64,000 nucleotides of DNA, taken from positions 177,234 through 241,233 of the forward strand of contig NZ_QLAE01000002.1 in the NCBI RefSeq assembly GCF_005876855.1. The letters are read 5' to 3'. The DNA is from Stutzerimonas nosocomialis. GTDB lineage: Bacteria > Pseudomonadota > Gammaproteobacteria > Pseudomonadales > Pseudomonadaceae. This document shows, in pieces, positions 18,045-32,376 of the stretch. The position numbers and the translations under genes are program-made. Numbering within the stretch: the stretch's first letter is position 1; every line of letters begins with the position of its first letter. The notes beneath the pieces are model-generated. The model ran no database searches and was not told the DNA's origin. It was given only the letters and a program-made list of their open reading frames with translations.

Positions 18045-19661
18045 TTGTCCTTTCCCGTGCAGCGCCGCTGGTATCCGATCACCTTCGCCGTCGCGTCGCT
18101 GGTGCTGCTGCCGCTGAGCATCCTCGCCTTCAGCTGGCACGAGGTGGATCTGGAAATCTGGTCGCACCTGTGGTCCACCCAGATGCCCCGTTTGCTGGGC
18201 AACACCCTGACGCTGGTACTGGGGGTGGGGTTCGGGGTGACGCTGCTGGGCGTCAGCCTCGCCTGGCTGACCGCGCTGTGCGAGTTTCCCGGGCGGCGCT
18301 GGCTGGACTGGGCGCTGATGCTGCCTTTCGCCGTCCCGGCCTACGTCCTGGCGTTCGTCTTCATCGGCCTGCTGGACTTCTCCGGCCCGGTGCAGACCCT
18401 GGCCCGGGAATGGTTCGGCAGCGGCATTCGCTTCCCGCGGGTGCGCTCCACCGGCGGGGTGATCCTGGTGCTGGTGCTGGTCTTCTACCCCTACGTGTAC
18501 CTGCTCGCCCGTTCGGCCTTCCTGGCCCAGGGCCGGGGGCTGATGGAGGCCGCGCGGGTGCTCGGGCAGTCGCCTTGGCAGGCGTTCTGGCGCGTCGCGC
18601 TGCCGATGGCCCGGCCTGCGATCGGCGCCGGGCTGGCGCTGGCGCTGATGGAAACCCTAGCCGACTTCGGCGCGGTCTCGGTGTTCAACTTCGACACCTT
18701 CACCACCGCCATCTACAAGACCTGGTACGGCTTCTTCAGCCTCGGCAGCGCCGCCCAGCTCGCCAGCCTGCTGCTGCTGGCGGTGATGCTGGTGCTCTAT
18801 GGCGAGCGCCGTGCGCGCGGCGCGGCGCGCCCGGCCAGCGAGCGCGCCCGCGCCGGGGCGCTCTATCGGCTGCGCGGGGTGAAGGCGTTCGCCGCGACCT
18901 TCTGGTGTGGCCTGGTGTTCGCCTGTGCCTTCGTGATTCCCGTGCTGCAGCTGCTGGCCTGGCTCTGGCAACGCGGTCGCTTCGACCTCGACGAGCGTTA
19001 CGTCGGCCTGATCGTGCGCAGCCTCTCGCTGGGGACACTGGCCGCGCTGATCACCGTGGCGGTGGCCTTGCTGCTCGCCTTCGCCCGCCGTCAGGCGCCG
19101 GTACGCGCGGTGCGCGGCGCGGTCGGGCTGGCGAACCTGGGGTACGCGCTGCCGGGCTCGGTGCTGGCGGTCTCGATCATGCTCGCCTTCAGCTACCTGG
19201 ACCGCGAACTGGTGGTGCCGCTGTCCGGTTGGCTCGGCGGCGCTGGCAAGCCGATCCTGCTGGGCAGCCTCGGCGCCTTGCTCCTGGCCTACCTGATCCG
19301 CTTCATGGCGGTGGCCTTCGGCCCGCTGGAGAGCAGCCTGGCGCGCATCCGGCCGTCCCTGCCGCAGGCCTCGCGCAGTCTCGGGGTGGGCGGGCCGGCG
19401 CTGTTCCTGCGGATCTACCTGCCGCTGCTGGTGCCCGGTGCGCTGAGCGCGGCATTGCTGGTGTTCGTCGACGTGCTCAAGGAAATGCCGGCCACCCTGC
19501 TGATGCGTCCGTTCGGCTGGGACACGCTGGCGGTGCGGATTTTCGAGATGACCAGCGAGGGTGAATGGGCGCGTGCCTCCCTGCCGGCGCTGACCCTCGT
19601 GCTGGTGGGGCTGCTGCCGGTGATCCTGCTGATCCGTCGCTCGGCCAGGCGCATCGGCTGA
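18045..19661 (+). CDS. Ferric-iron ABC transporter permease
   Basis: A 538-residue FbpB/HitB-type permease made of two fused homologous halves with about 12 membrane helices. Each half carries an EAA-type loop for the ATPase: MEAARVLGQSPWQAFWRVALP in the first half and PQASRSLGVGGPALFLRIYLP in the second. The start is taken as TTG at 18045, with AGGAG 8 bases before it; the next Met in frame (STQMPRLL) would delete the first helix. It works with the binding protein just upstream and an ATPase not in this window. Confidence 0.92.
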   Translation: MSFPVQRRWYPITFAVASLVLLPLSILAFSWHEVDLEIWSHLWSTQMPRLLGNTLTLVLGVGFGVTLLGVSLAWLTALCEFPGRRWLDWALMLPFAVPAYVLAFVFIGLLDFSGPVQTLAREWFGSGIRFPRVRSTGGVILVLVLVFYPYVYLLARSAFLAQGRGLMEAARVLGQSPWQAFWRVALPMARPAIGAGLALALMETLADFGAVSVFNFDTFTTAIYKTWYGFFSLGSAAQLASLLLLAVMLVLYGERRARGAARPASERARAGALYRLRGVKAFAATFWCGLVFACAFVIPVLQLLAWLWQRGRFDLDERYVGLIVRSLSLGTLAALITVAVALLLAFARRQAPVRAVRGAVGLANLGYALPGSVLAVSIMLAFSYLDRELVVPLSGWLGGAGKPILLGSLGALLLAYLIRFMAVAFGPLESSLARIRPSLPQASRSLGVGGPALFLRIYLPLLVPGALSAALLVFVDVLKEMPATLLMRPFGWDTLAVRIFEMTSEGEWARASLPALTLVLVGLLPVILLIRRSARRIG

Positions 19662-19686
19662 GCGCCACCCCCTCGGTCGGCATGCC

Positions 19687-19715
19687 GTGACCTTCCCCGA
19701 CCTTGCCGCTACAAT
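19687..19715 (+). promoter_or_regulatory. Putative sigma-70 promoter of gcvTH
   Basis: GTGACC (19687-19692) and TACAAT (19710-19715) are separated by 17 bases and match the consensus at 4 and 5 positions. The inferred transcript has a leader of about 85 nt before gcvT. The leader contains a hairpin at 19758-19772 (GCACC/GGTGC). Confidence 0.55.
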
Positions 19716-19805
19716 GCGCGCCATTCGAAGCAGCCCGCCCTCCCGGAGCGGGTCCGAGCACCGAGTCGGTGCGGCTCCAGTGTCCTGCCCGGAAGGAGAA
19801 AACCC

Positions 19806-20888
19806 ATGGGTCAGCGTACTCCCCTCTACGAACAGCACCTGGCTCTCGGTGCCAAGATGGTCGATTTCGGCGGCTGGGACATGCCGCTGCATTACGGCTC
19901 CCAGGTCGAAGAACACCACCAGGTGCGGCGCGAATGCGGCGTTTTCGACGTTTCCCACATGACGGTGGTCGACGTCGCCGGGCGCGATGCCAAGGCATAT
20001 CTGCAGCGCCTGCTGGCCAATGACGTCGCCCGCCTCACCACCCTGGGCAAGGCGCTCTACAGCGGCATGCTCAACGAGCGGGGCGGCGTGGTCGACGACC
20101 TCATCGTCTACCTCGTCGAGGATGGCTACCGCGTGGTGGTCAACGCCAGCACCCGCGACAAGGACCTGGCCTGGATGCAGGCCCAGGCCGAAGGCTTCGA
20201 GGTCAGCGTGCAGGAGCGGCCGGACGTGGCCATGCTCGCCATCCAGGGGCCGCAGGCGCGCGCCAAGGTCGCCGAGCTGGTCAGCCAGCCGCGCGCGGCG
20301 CTGATCCACGAACTCAAGCCCTTCCAGGGACTCGCCGAGGGCGACTGGTTCATCGGGCGCACCGGCTACACCGGCGAAGACGGCCTGGAGATCATCCTGC
20401 CCGCTGCCGAGGCCTCGGACTTCTTCTGCGAGCTGGTCGGCGCGGGCATCGCCCCGATCGGGCTGGGCGCGCGCGACACGCTGCGCCTGGAGGCCGGGCT
20501 CAATCTCTATGGCCAGGACATGGACGAGAACGTCTCGCCGCTGGCGGCCAACATGGGCTGGACCATCGCCTGGGAGCCGAGCGAGCGTGACTTCGTCGGA
20601 CGTGCGGCGCTGGAAAGCGAGCGCCGCCACGGCGAATCTCAGAAGCTGGTAGGCCTGGTGCTCGAAGAGCGCGGCGTGTTGCGCGCGCATCAGGTGGTTC
20701 GCGTCGGCGGCGTCGGCGATGGCGAGATCACCAGTGGCAGTTTTTCGCCTACCCTTGGCAAATCGATCGCCCTGGCGCGGGTTCCAGCCGCCACCGGGGA
20801 ACGCGCGGAAGTGGAAATCCGCGGCAAGTGGTATCCCGTGCGCGTGGTGCAGCCGAACTTCGTGCGCCACGGCAAGGTTCTGATCTGA
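19806..20888 (+). CDS. gcvT: Glycine cleavage system T protein (aminomethyltransferase)
   Basis: A 360-residue THF-dependent enzyme that takes the aminomethyl group from lipoyl-H protein, giving methylene-THF and ammonia. Family motifs include [23 protein letters not shown]-type N-terminus (seen in full), [11 protein letters not shown], the mid-protein [12 protein letters not shown] and [22 protein letters not shown] site precedes the ATG at 19806. First of gcvT-gcvH-gcvP; gcvH follows after 40 bases. Confidence 0.97.
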   Translation: MGQRTPLYEQHLALGAKMVDFGGWDMPLHYGSQVEEHHQVRRECGVFDVSHMTVVDVAGRDAKAYLQRLLANDVARLTTLGKALYSGMLNERGGVVDDLIVYLVEDGYRVVVNASTRDKDLAWMQAQAEGFEVSVQERPDVAMLAIQGPQARAKVAELVSQPRAALIHELKPFQGLAEGDWFIGRTGYTGEDGLEIILPAAEASDFFCELVGAGIAPIGLGARDTLRLEAGLNLYGQDMDENVSPLAANMGWTIAWEPSERDFVGRAALESERRHGESQKLVGLVLEERGVLRAHQVVRVGGVGDGEITSGSFSPTLGKSIALARVPAATGERAEVEIRGKWYPVRVVQPNFVRHGKVLI

Positions 20889-20928
20889 ATCCGGCGACTG
20901 CAGCGCCAACAGCCCTCGAGGACATAAC

Positions 20929-21318
20929 ATGAGCGACATCCCCAGCGATCTGCGTTACGCCGCCAGCCACGAGTGGGCGCGCCTGGAAGCCGACGGCAGC
21001 GTGACCGTGGGCATTTCCGACCACGCCCAGGAAGCCCTGGGTGACGTGGTTTTCGTCGAACTGCCGGAAGTCGGCCAGCAGCTGACCGCTGGCCAGGAAG
21101 CCGGTGTGGTCGAGTCGGTCAAGGCCGCATCCGACATCTATGCGCCCGTTTCGGGCGAGGTGCTGGAGGTCAACAGCGCGCTGGCCGACTCGCCCGAGCA
21201 GGTCAACGGCGACCCCTACGGCAGCTGGTTCTTCCGCCTGCAGCCGAGCGACAAGGGCGAACTCGACAAACTGCTCGACGCCGACGGCTACAAGGCCTCC
21301 TGCGACAGCGACGCCTGA
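20929..21318 (+). CDS. gcvH: Glycine cleavage system H protein
   Basis: A 129-residue lipoyl carrier that shuttles the aminomethyl group between P, T and L proteins. The lipoylation lysine lies in [19 protein letters not shown] (about residue 65). The N-terminal [20 protein letters not shown] and C-terminal [12 protein letters not shown] are typical. A strong terminator follows it, so gcvP is probably transcribed partly or wholly from a separate signal. Confidence 0.98.
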   Translation: MSDIPSDLRYAASHEWARLEADGSVTVGISDHAQEALGDVVFVELPEVGQQLTAGQEAGVVESVKAASDIYAPVSGEVLEVNSALADSPEQVNGDPYGSWFFRLQPSDKGELDKLLDADGYKASCDSDA

Positions 21319-21331
21319 TCCGCGTTCTGCC

Positions 21332-21356
21332 AAAGCCCCGCGATGCGGGGCTTTCT
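21332..21356 (+). terminator. Intrinsic terminator between gcvH and gcvP
   Basis: Perfect 10-bp stem (21332-21341 with 21345-21354, loop GAT) whose right arm ends in CTTT followed by CTC. It ends the gcvTH transcript or attenuates expression into gcvP, whose ATG is about 105 bases further on. Confidence 0.85.
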
Positions 21357-21461
21357 CATATAAGCCCGCCGCTGGCAGCCCATGCCGGTGGTCAGATGCC
21401 GGCACTGCCCCGCGATTCGCGCGACGACACGCGTCGGCCCGTTACTCCGAGAGAAACCGTC

Positions 21462-24338
<2,877 letters not shown>

Positions 24339-24348
24339 GGCCCCGGAC

Positions 24349-24380
24349 ATGAAAAAGCCGCCCTCGGGCGGCTTTTTCAT
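24349..24380. terminator. Bidirectional terminator between gcvP and the DUF2388 gene
   Basis: A perfect 15-bp inverted repeat (24349-24363 with 24366-24380, 2-nt loop) whose GC core is flanked by A5 on the left and T5 on the right. It is a textbook terminator in both directions, for gcvP on the plus strand and for the DUF2388 gene on the minus strand. Confidence 0.93.
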
Positions 24381-24393
24381 GCCTGCTCGAACG

Positions 24394-24708
24394 TCAGCGC
24401 GGGGCGTCTTCGCTCATCAGGATCGCAGTGGCCAGCTCCATGTCGCTGGCGGCCAGGTCCGGCTGCTCGGCGCGAACGCGCTGCAGCGCGGCTTCCAGGT
24501 AAGGCCCGCGGATTTCGCCGTTGCTGGCGACGAAGCTGCCGGCGTCTTCACGCGCGCCGAGCACCAGCTTGTTGTCGTGGGTGGTCGCGTAGGTCGAGCC
24601 GATGGTCGCACCCGTGGTGAACAGGTTGCGGAACCAGGAATCGGCCATGGCGCTGCCCAGCGGGGCGGCGGAGAGGGCTAGAACAGCGATCAGAGCTTTA
24701 GTGCGCAT
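24394..24708 (-). CDS. DUF2388-family secreted protein
   Basis: A 104-residue protein with a signal peptide (cut after SAMA) and a mature part containing SWFRNLFTTGATIGSTYATT, LVLGAREDAGSFVASNG and YLEAALQRVR, the marks of the pseudomonad DUF2388 family. Function unknown; the family is small, periplasmic and often present in several paralogues. The ATG has an AGGAGG site. It lies 80 bases after the start-distal end of the hybrid kinase gene on the same strand. Confidence 0.88.
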   Translation of the reverse strand: MRTKALIAVLALSAAPLGSAMADSWFRNLFTTGATIGSTYATTHDNKLVLGAREDAGSFVASNGEIRGPYLEAALQRVRAEQPDLAASDMELATAILMSEDAPR

Positions 24709-24788
24709 GGTGGACGCCTCCTTCTGTTGTTACAGGTAGGAGTCCGGCGACGCGGAGCGAGTTCCGCCCCGGCGGCGCCTGGCTCGGC

Positions 24789-27700
24789 TCAGCCTTCGAT
24801 CATCTGGCGGATGCGTCCGGCGAGCGCGTCGATGTTGAACGGCTTGGCCAGCATGTCCATGCCCGGGCCGAGGAACTCGCCGCGCACTTCGGCATTGGGC
24901 GCATAACCGGTGATGAACAATACCTTGAGGTCCTTGCGGTGCTGGCGGGCGATTTCCGCCAGCTGGCGACCGTTCATGCCGGGCAGGCCGACGTCGGTGA
25001 CCAGCAGGTCGATGCGCTGGTCGCCCTGCAGGTACGGCAGCGCCGAAGGCCCGTCCACCGCCTCGAGGGCCCGATAGCCGAGCTCCTTGAGCACCTCGAT
25101 GACCAGCAGGCGCACCGCGGCCTCGTCCTCGACCACCAGCACCGTCTCGCCCAGCTGGGCGCGCGGAATGTCGCTGTTGGCGGTGCGCGGTTCGCCTTGG
25201 GCATCGACGGGCTCCTGGTTGCGCGGCAGATAGAGCGTGATGCGGGTGCCGACGCCGACCTGGCTGTCGATGCGCACGTGCCCGCCGGTCTGCTTGGCGA
25301 ACCCATAGACCATCGACAGTCCGAGCCCGGTCCCCTGGCCGATCGGCTTGGTCGTGAAGAAGGGGTCGAAAGCCTTGGCGATGATCTCGGCCGGCATGCC
25401 CAGGCCGCTGTCGCTGACGCACAGCACCACGTAGTCGCCGGCTTCCGGCCCGTCGGGCTGATGGCTGGCGAGGCTGACGCAGCGGGTCTCGATGTTCAGT
25501 TCGCCGCCCTCGGGCATCGCATCGCGTGCGTTGATGACCAGGTTGAGCAGGGCGTTTTCCAACTGGGGGGCATCGGTATAGGCCAGCCAGGGTTCGGCGG
25601 TCAGGTGCGTCTGCAGGCGGATCCGTTCGCCCATGGTGCGTCGCAGCATGTCCTCCATCGAGCCGACCAGGGCGTCGACGTCCACCGGCTTGGGGTCGAG
25701 CGACTGGCGGCGGGCGAACGCCAGCAGGCGGTGGGTGAGGGCCGCGGCGCGGTTGGCCGAGGTCACGGCGGCGTCGATGTAGCGATCGAGTTCGCCCGTC
25801 CGCCCGGCGGTGACCCGCCGCTGGATCAGGTCCAGCGCGCCGAGCACGCCGGTCAGCATGTTGTTGAAGTCGTGGGCCAGGCCGCCGGTGAGCTGGCCGA
25901 TGGCTTCCATCTTCTGTGCGTGGCGCAGGGCTTCCTCGGCGCGTTCGCGTTCGCTCATTTCCCGGTGCAGGCGGTGGTTGATCTCGGCCAGCTCCCGGGT
26001 ACGCTCGGCGACCCGGCGCTCGAGGTTGTCGTTGAGCTCGCGCAGCGCCTCCTCGGCGGCGACCTGGGCGGTGATGTCGGTGTTGGTGCCCAGCCAGTGG
26101 GTGACCTGGCCCAGCTCGTTGCGGATCGGCAGGGCGCGCGACAGGAACCAGCGGTATTTGCCGTCCTTGCCGCGCAGCGGGAAGGTGTCTTCCCAGATCG
26201 AGCCGATGGCGAAGGCGCGCTTCATCGAGGCCGAGACGCGCTCCATGTGCTCGGGATGATGCACCGAGCGCCAGCCCAGCGCGCGCATGGCCTCGAACGT
26301 GGTGCCGGTGTAGTCGTACCAGCGCTTGTTGTACCAGTAGATCCGGCCGCTGGGGTCGGCGGTCCAGGCGAACTGGCTCATGTTGTCGGCGAGCGTGCGG
26401 AACTGCTCCTCGCTTTCGCGCAGGGCGCGCTCGGCGCGGATGCGCTCGTCCGCCGTCCAGGCACGGTCGGCCACGTCGCGGATGAAGGAGATGTCGTCGT
26501 CGGCCCAGTGGCGAGGCAGGGCGTCGAGGATGACCAGGGCGGCGCTGAGCCGGGCGTTTTCCAGCAGTGGCACGCACACCAGGCTGCGGATGTTCCGCCG
26601 TTCGTAGGCGTCGGCGCTGGTGGCGGTGCGCACGTCGTGCTGGATGTCGTCGATAGCCACCAGTTCGCCGGCGCGCAGGTCATAGGCCAGGTCGCCGAAG
26701 TCGGCGAAGCGGATCTGGGTGCGGGGGTCCTCGTCCTTTTCGTCGATCCAGCTGCGCTGCATCGTGGCGTATTCCCCGGTCGGGTCGATGCTGGCGAACG
26801 CGACCCGTGCGACCCCCAGGGTGCTGCTCAGGACTCTTTCCGCGGCGGTGGCGATGGTGGCGCTGTCGGGTTGCTCGCGCAGCAGGTCGCCCAGTTCGAT
26901 GAGGGCCGCCTGGCGCCGTTCGGCCTGGCGCCGCTCCGCGATCTGCTCTTCCAGCAGGGTGTTGATGCGCAGCAATTCCTGGGCGGCATTGCGCTCTTCG
27001 GTGATGTCGCGGGCGGTGCCGATGATGCGCACCTCCCCGCTGGCATCGGTCACCCGGCGGCCACGGTTGGCCAGCCACAGGTAGCGGTTGGTCTGCGGGT
27101 CGAACACCCGGTAGTCGAGGTTCAGCTCGTTGTCGCCGTCGAGGGCGTTGTGCAGGGCTTCGAAGAAGCGGCTGCGATCATCCGGATGCAGGCGCGCGAG
27201 CAGCTCGTCCACGCGTAGCGAGGGGTGGTCCGGGGTCAGGCCCGCCATCGCCCTCAGCTGGGCATCCAGGTGCAGGGTGTTGCGTGTGTTGTTGTATTCC
27301 CAGACGCCGATCGAGGCGATCTCGTTGGCCAGGCTGACCCGCTGCTCGGCTTCGCGCAGCGCGGTATTGGCCTGGGCGCGTTCGTTGGCGGCGCGAATGC
27401 GGTCCACCACCTCGCGCACCAGGGTCAGGTCGTTCTGCGTCCAGTGGCGGGGACGCTCGCAGGCCAGCAGCAGGAAGGTCGGCTGCGGGCTCTGCTCGAA
27501 CAGCGGCGTGTACATCAGGCTGCGGCAGCCCAGGCGTTGCGGGACGGCGAGGGCGGCCTCGTCGTAATGGCCGTCCTCCAGGTCGTCGATGACGACCGGC
27601 TCGCCCTGCTGCAGGCGCGACGCGATCAGGGTGGCGCTGTGGCCGATGCCGTGCTGGCCCAGGCTGCTGCCCCGGCCGGGTGGCGTCCATTCGTAATGGA

Positions 27701-29525
27701 TGGTGAGCGAGTCGGGCGAGCTGACGTGGCCGTAGGCAAGGCGGTCGCAACCCATCAGCTTGCCGAGCCGCTCGCCGAGCAGGGCGGGGACGTCGACCCG
27801 CTCGCGGGTGTCCTGCAAGCGGTCGCTGAGTTCCAGCAGGTAGCTCTGCAGCGCCTCGCCGCGGGCGCGTTCGCTGATGTCGGTGAAGGTGCAGATCGCG
27901 CCTTGCAGCTCGCCCTCGCGCCAGATCGGCTCGACGCGGTATTCGACCGAGAGGCTGCTGCCGTCCTGGCGGAAGAACAGCTCGTGGTTGATGTGCGCCG
28001 GCTCGCCGGTGCGGGCGGTGCGCTGGATCGGACAGTCGCGCTCGTCGACCGGCGAGCCGTCGGCGTTGTGCCGGTGAATGACCTGCTGCATCGGCTTGCC
28101 GAGCGCCTGCTCCTTGCCGCTCATGCCGAGCAGCTTGACGAAGGCCTCGTTGCACAGGGTGATCGCCCCGTTGCGATCGATGGAAAAGAACCCCTCGCTG
28201 GCCGAGTCGACCAGCAGGCGGGTGAAGGCTTCGCTTTCCAGACGCTCGGTATCGGCGCGACGGCGTGCGTCGATGTCGTGGGCCACGCACATCCAGCGGG
28301 TGACCGCGCCCCCGGCGTCGAGCTCAGGCACACCGCGCTCCTGAAACCAGCGCACGCTGCCGTCGGCGCCGGTCAGGGGCAGCTCCAGGGTGTAGGGCTG
28401 CCTGGCGTCGATGACCGCGCGCCAGTCGTGTTCGACCCGCGCGCGCTCCTCGGCGCAGACCGCCTGCAGCCAGCCGTCGCCGAGCGAGGCCTCGGGGCCC
28501 AGGCCGGTGTAGTCGCACCAGTAGGCGTTGGCGAAGGTGACCCGGCCCCGGGCGTCGGCCAGACGCAGGGCCTGGGGGCTCAGGTCGATCAGCGCGCGGT
28601 AGCGTTCCTCGGCCTCGACCCGCGCCATCTGTTCGCGGCGCAGGTCGGTGCGGTCGCGCAGGATCTTGATGAAGCCGGTCATCTGTCCGGCTTCGTCGCG
28701 CAGCGGCATCATCTCGCCGCTGCCCCAGAGCCGGCTGCCGTCCTTGCGCAGGTGCCAGCGCTCGTCAGTGGCGCAGCCGCAGTCGCGAGCCCCGCGCATT
28801 TCCCGCTCGCGCTCGTGGGTGGCGCGATCCTCCTCGGTGTAGATGCGCTCGGCCGACTGGCCGAGCATTTCCTCGGCGCTCCAGCCGAGCACCCGCGTGG
28901 CGCCCTCGCTCCAGCTGGTGATGCAGCCGTCGAGGTCGGTGGAGAAGATCGCGTAATCCACCGCGCTGTCGATGATCAGCTGGTCACGGCGGCGGCTTTC
29001 ACCGAGCCGGCGCATTTCCAGCAGCGCCATGACCTGGCGCGCCAGCGCGCGAAGGCGCTCGGCCTGGCGTTCGCTCAGCGGGTGCGTGCCCTCGTCGAGT
29101 ACGCAGAGCATGCCGAGCGGGGTGCCTTCGGTCGAGCGCAGGGTCGCCCCGGCATAGAAATGCACGCCGGAGGCATCGGCGACGGCGGGGTGCTGGGAAA
29201 AGCGGGGATCCTGGCGCAGATCCGGGATGACCGTCAGGTCGGCTTGCAGGAGGGTTTGGGCGCAGATCGATTCGGCGAGGGCGAGCGTCTGTCGATCGAG
29301 TTCGACGGCGGCCTTGGTCCACTGCCCCTCGTCGCAGAAGACGATCGCGGCGCTCCTGGCCCCGCAGAGTTCTGCGGCCAGAGCCGCCAGGTCGTCGAAA
29401 GCGGGCTCCGCTGGCGAGCCGATGATGCGATAGCTGGCCAGCTCCGCCAGGCGCAAAGTGTCGGGCCTGGAGGCGGGGGGAAGAATGCTCGGGTGTACGT
29501 TCACGATATCTGCTCGGCTTTCCAT
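24789..29525 (-). CDS. Soluble hybrid histidine kinase with multiple PAS and GAF domains and a receiver
   Basis: A 1578-residue sensor with no membrane helix, hence cytoplasmic. Domain order by eye: GAF (25-175), PAS (185-300), PAS (305-430), PAS (435-560), GAF (565-720), PAS (735-855), GAF (890-1035), PAS (1050-1165), HisKA, HATPase_c, receiver (1455-1578). The phospho-acceptor His is in GGLAHDFNNMLTG; the ATP site shows LINARDAMPEGG, DSGLGMP and GQGTGLGLSMVYGFAKQTGG. The receiver Asp is in LLVTDVGLPGMNG, about residue 1511. No partner response regulator is adjacent. GAF domains could bind bilins or small ligands, but the phytochrome Cys pattern was not established. Domain boundaries are approximate. 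Confidence 0.9.
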   Translation of the reverse strand: MESRADIVNVHPSILPPASRPDTLRLAELASYRIIGSPAEPAFDDLAALAAELCGARSAAIVFCDEGQWTKAAVELDRQTLALAESICAQTLLQADLTVIPDLRQDPRFSQHPAVADASGVHFYAGATLRSTEGTPLGMLCVLDEGTHPLSERQAERLRALARQVMALLEMRRLGESRRRDQLIIDSAVDYAIFSTDLDGCITSWSEGATRVLGWSAEEMLGQSAERIYTEEDRATHEREREMRGARDCGCATDERWHLRKDGSRLWGSGEMMPLRDEAGQMTGFIKILRDRTDLRREQMARVEAEERYRALIDLSPQALRLADARGRVTFANAYWCDYTGLGPEASLGDGWLQAVCAEERARVEHDWRAVIDARQPYTLELPLTGADGSVRWFQERGVPELDAGGAVTRWMCVAHDIDARRRADTERLESEAFTRLLVDSASEGFFSIDRNGAITLCNEAFVKLLGMSGKEQALGKPMQQVIHRHNADGSPVDERDCPIQRTARTGEPAHINHELFFRQDGSSLSVEYRVEPIWREGELQGAICTFTDISERARGEALQSYLLELSDRLQDTRERVDVPALLGERLGKLMGCDRLAYGHVSSPDSLTIHYEWTPPGRGSSLGQHGIGHSATLIASRLQQGEPVVIDDLEDGHYDEAALAVPQRLGCRSLMYTPLFEQSPQPTFLLLACERPRHWTQNDLTLVREVVDRIRAANERAQANTALREAEQRVSLANEIASIGVWEYNNTRNTLHLDAQLRAMAGLTPDHPSLRVDELLARLHPDDRSRFFEALHNALDGDNELNLDYRVFDPQTNRYLWLANRGRRVTDASGEVRIIGTARDITEERNAAQELLRINTLLEEQIAERRQAERRQAALIELGDLLREQPDSATIATAAERVLSSTLGVARVAFASIDPTGEYATMQRSWIDEKDEDPRTQIRFADFGDLAYDLRAGELVAIDDIQHDVRTATSADAYERRNIRSLVCVPLLENARLSAALVILDALPRHWADDDISFIRDVADRAWTADERIRAERALRESEEQFRTLADNMSQFAWTADPSGRIYWYNKRWYDYTGTTFEAMRALGWRSVHHPEHMERVSASMKRAFAIGSIWEDTFPLRGKDGKYRWFLSRALPIRNELGQVTHWLGTNTDITAQVAAEEALRELNDNLERRVAERTRELAEINHRLHREMSERERAEEALRHAQKMEAIGQLTGGLAHDFNNMLTGVLGALDLIQRRVTAGRTGELDRYIDAAVTSANRAAALTHRLLAFARRQSLDPKPVDVDALVGSMEDMLRRTMGERIRLQTHLTAEPWLAYTDAPQLENALLNLVINARDAMPEGGELNIETRCVSLASHQPDGPEAGDYVVLCVSDSGLGMPAEIIAKAFDPFFTTKPIGQGTGLGLSMVYGFAKQTGGHVRIDSQVGVGTRITLYLPRNQEPVDAQGEPRTANSDIPRAQLGETVLVVEDEAAVRLLVIEVLKELGYRALEAVDGPSALPYLQGDQRIDLLVTDVGLPGMNGRQLAEIARQHRKDLKVLFITGYAPNAEVRGEFLGPGMDMLAKPFNIDALAGRIRQMIEG

Positions 29526-29989
29526 GGCTCGCCCGGCACCTGGCGCTACGCGCCAAGGCTCCCGAACATGTCGCGACGCAAGTGTGCATGCGCCACATCA
29601 GGCGTTCCACCGCCTTCGGTACAAGAATAGCGATCGTTATCGTTTCTGGCGCTGGTGGCAGTTGGACAGCTTTGCGCAGGGCGGGGTCCGCCTGCCGGTG
29701 GTCGTGGGCAGGGGAGGGGCGGCAGGAGCGAAAATCGGGGAATGTTCATGTTCTTGCCTGCAAACGGGTCGACATTCAGTCGACCCGCGCTCCAGCGGGC
29801 CGTTCAGCTGATCGATTCGATTGATGCTCGCGGGTAGCCGCGGCGCGCCCGAGGATTCGCCGTGCAAGCGAAACAGGGCCTCTAGCGCGCGGCTTGCAGA
29901 CGGGGCCCGCGGCGCCCGTCGCGCGGACCGCCCGGGGGCAGGCGACGCACGGTCGTGCGCCACGGCGCGGCGGACCGTGCGCGAGTGCC
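29526..29989. other. 464-bp gap between the hybrid kinase and the FtsH-like protease genes
   Basis: No convincing gene. The kinase promoter should lie at the left end (minus strand). The middle carries a perfect 9-bp inverted repeat at 29764-29786, followed on the minus strand by TTTG, a plausible terminator for the protease gene. The right part (29830-29989) is very GC-rich and resembles the end of the neighbouring coding sequence in composition, but no family is recognisable in any frame. Confidence 0.5.
29764..29786 (-). terminator. Perfect 9-bp hairpin downstream of the FtsH-like gene
   Basis: CGGGTCGAC (29764-29772) pairs with GTCGACCCG (29778-29786) across a 5-nt loop. On the minus strand it is followed by TTTG only, so terminator strength is uncertain. 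It lies 200 bases after the protease stop. Confidence 0.5.
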
Positions 29990-31957
<1,968 letters not shown>

Positions 31958-32376
31958 TTCACATCCAGGCGGGGCAAACCCGACGCAACTACGGACAACC
32001 GTCCCGGCAGGGAGACGGACGAGGGTGTTCTTGCGGGCATTTGCCCGCTGCGCCCGAGGCGCATGCACGGTCTGGGCACTGCCGGTTTATCGGCGGGGAT
32101 CCCTGTGCGAGGAGACCGTCGGTCGGGTGGGGAATCCGACCAGGCCCGCAGAATACGGTAAGCGTCGCCGCCTGGCGGATGAAGCGACGAATGGAAGGGC
32201 ATTTTGCGACGGGTGACAGGTCGTGGCGGCCCGCCGTTGCGACGGCCACCCGGAGGCTGATGTTCCCGCGCCGCCCGCGGACCTGCTGCTCGTTCAGCGC
32301 AGCGTCCAGGCCATCGAAGCGGTGGCGCACGAAATGGCTGACGCCCGCCACCCCGGCGCCGGGGTGCGGGCTGGGG
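31958..32376. other. 419-bp gap between the FtsH-like and HD-GYP genes
   Basis: It holds the upstream region of the FtsH-like gene (minus strand) and the 3' end region of the HD-GYP gene. A perfect 18-bp palindrome lies at 32349-32366 next to the HD-GYP stop. Frames through 32070-32340 are open on both strands because of high GC, but none gives a recognisable protein or a good ribosome site. Confidence 0.5.
32349..32366 (-). terminator. GC palindrome after the HD-GYP gene
   Basis: CACCCC-GGCGCC-GGGGTG is a perfect 18-bp palindrome just beyond the HD-GYP stop codon. It can fold as a GC stem but lacks a T-tract, so terminator function is tentative. Confidence 0.4.

Noticed and set aside
19716-19805. 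Glycine riboswitch before gcvT
   Set aside because: The leader is too short for a tandem aptamer and the conserved core strings were not seen.
32069-32340. Possible gene remnant between the FtsH-like and HD-GYP genes
   Set aside because: Open frames occur on both strands but no recognisable protein family or start signal was found.
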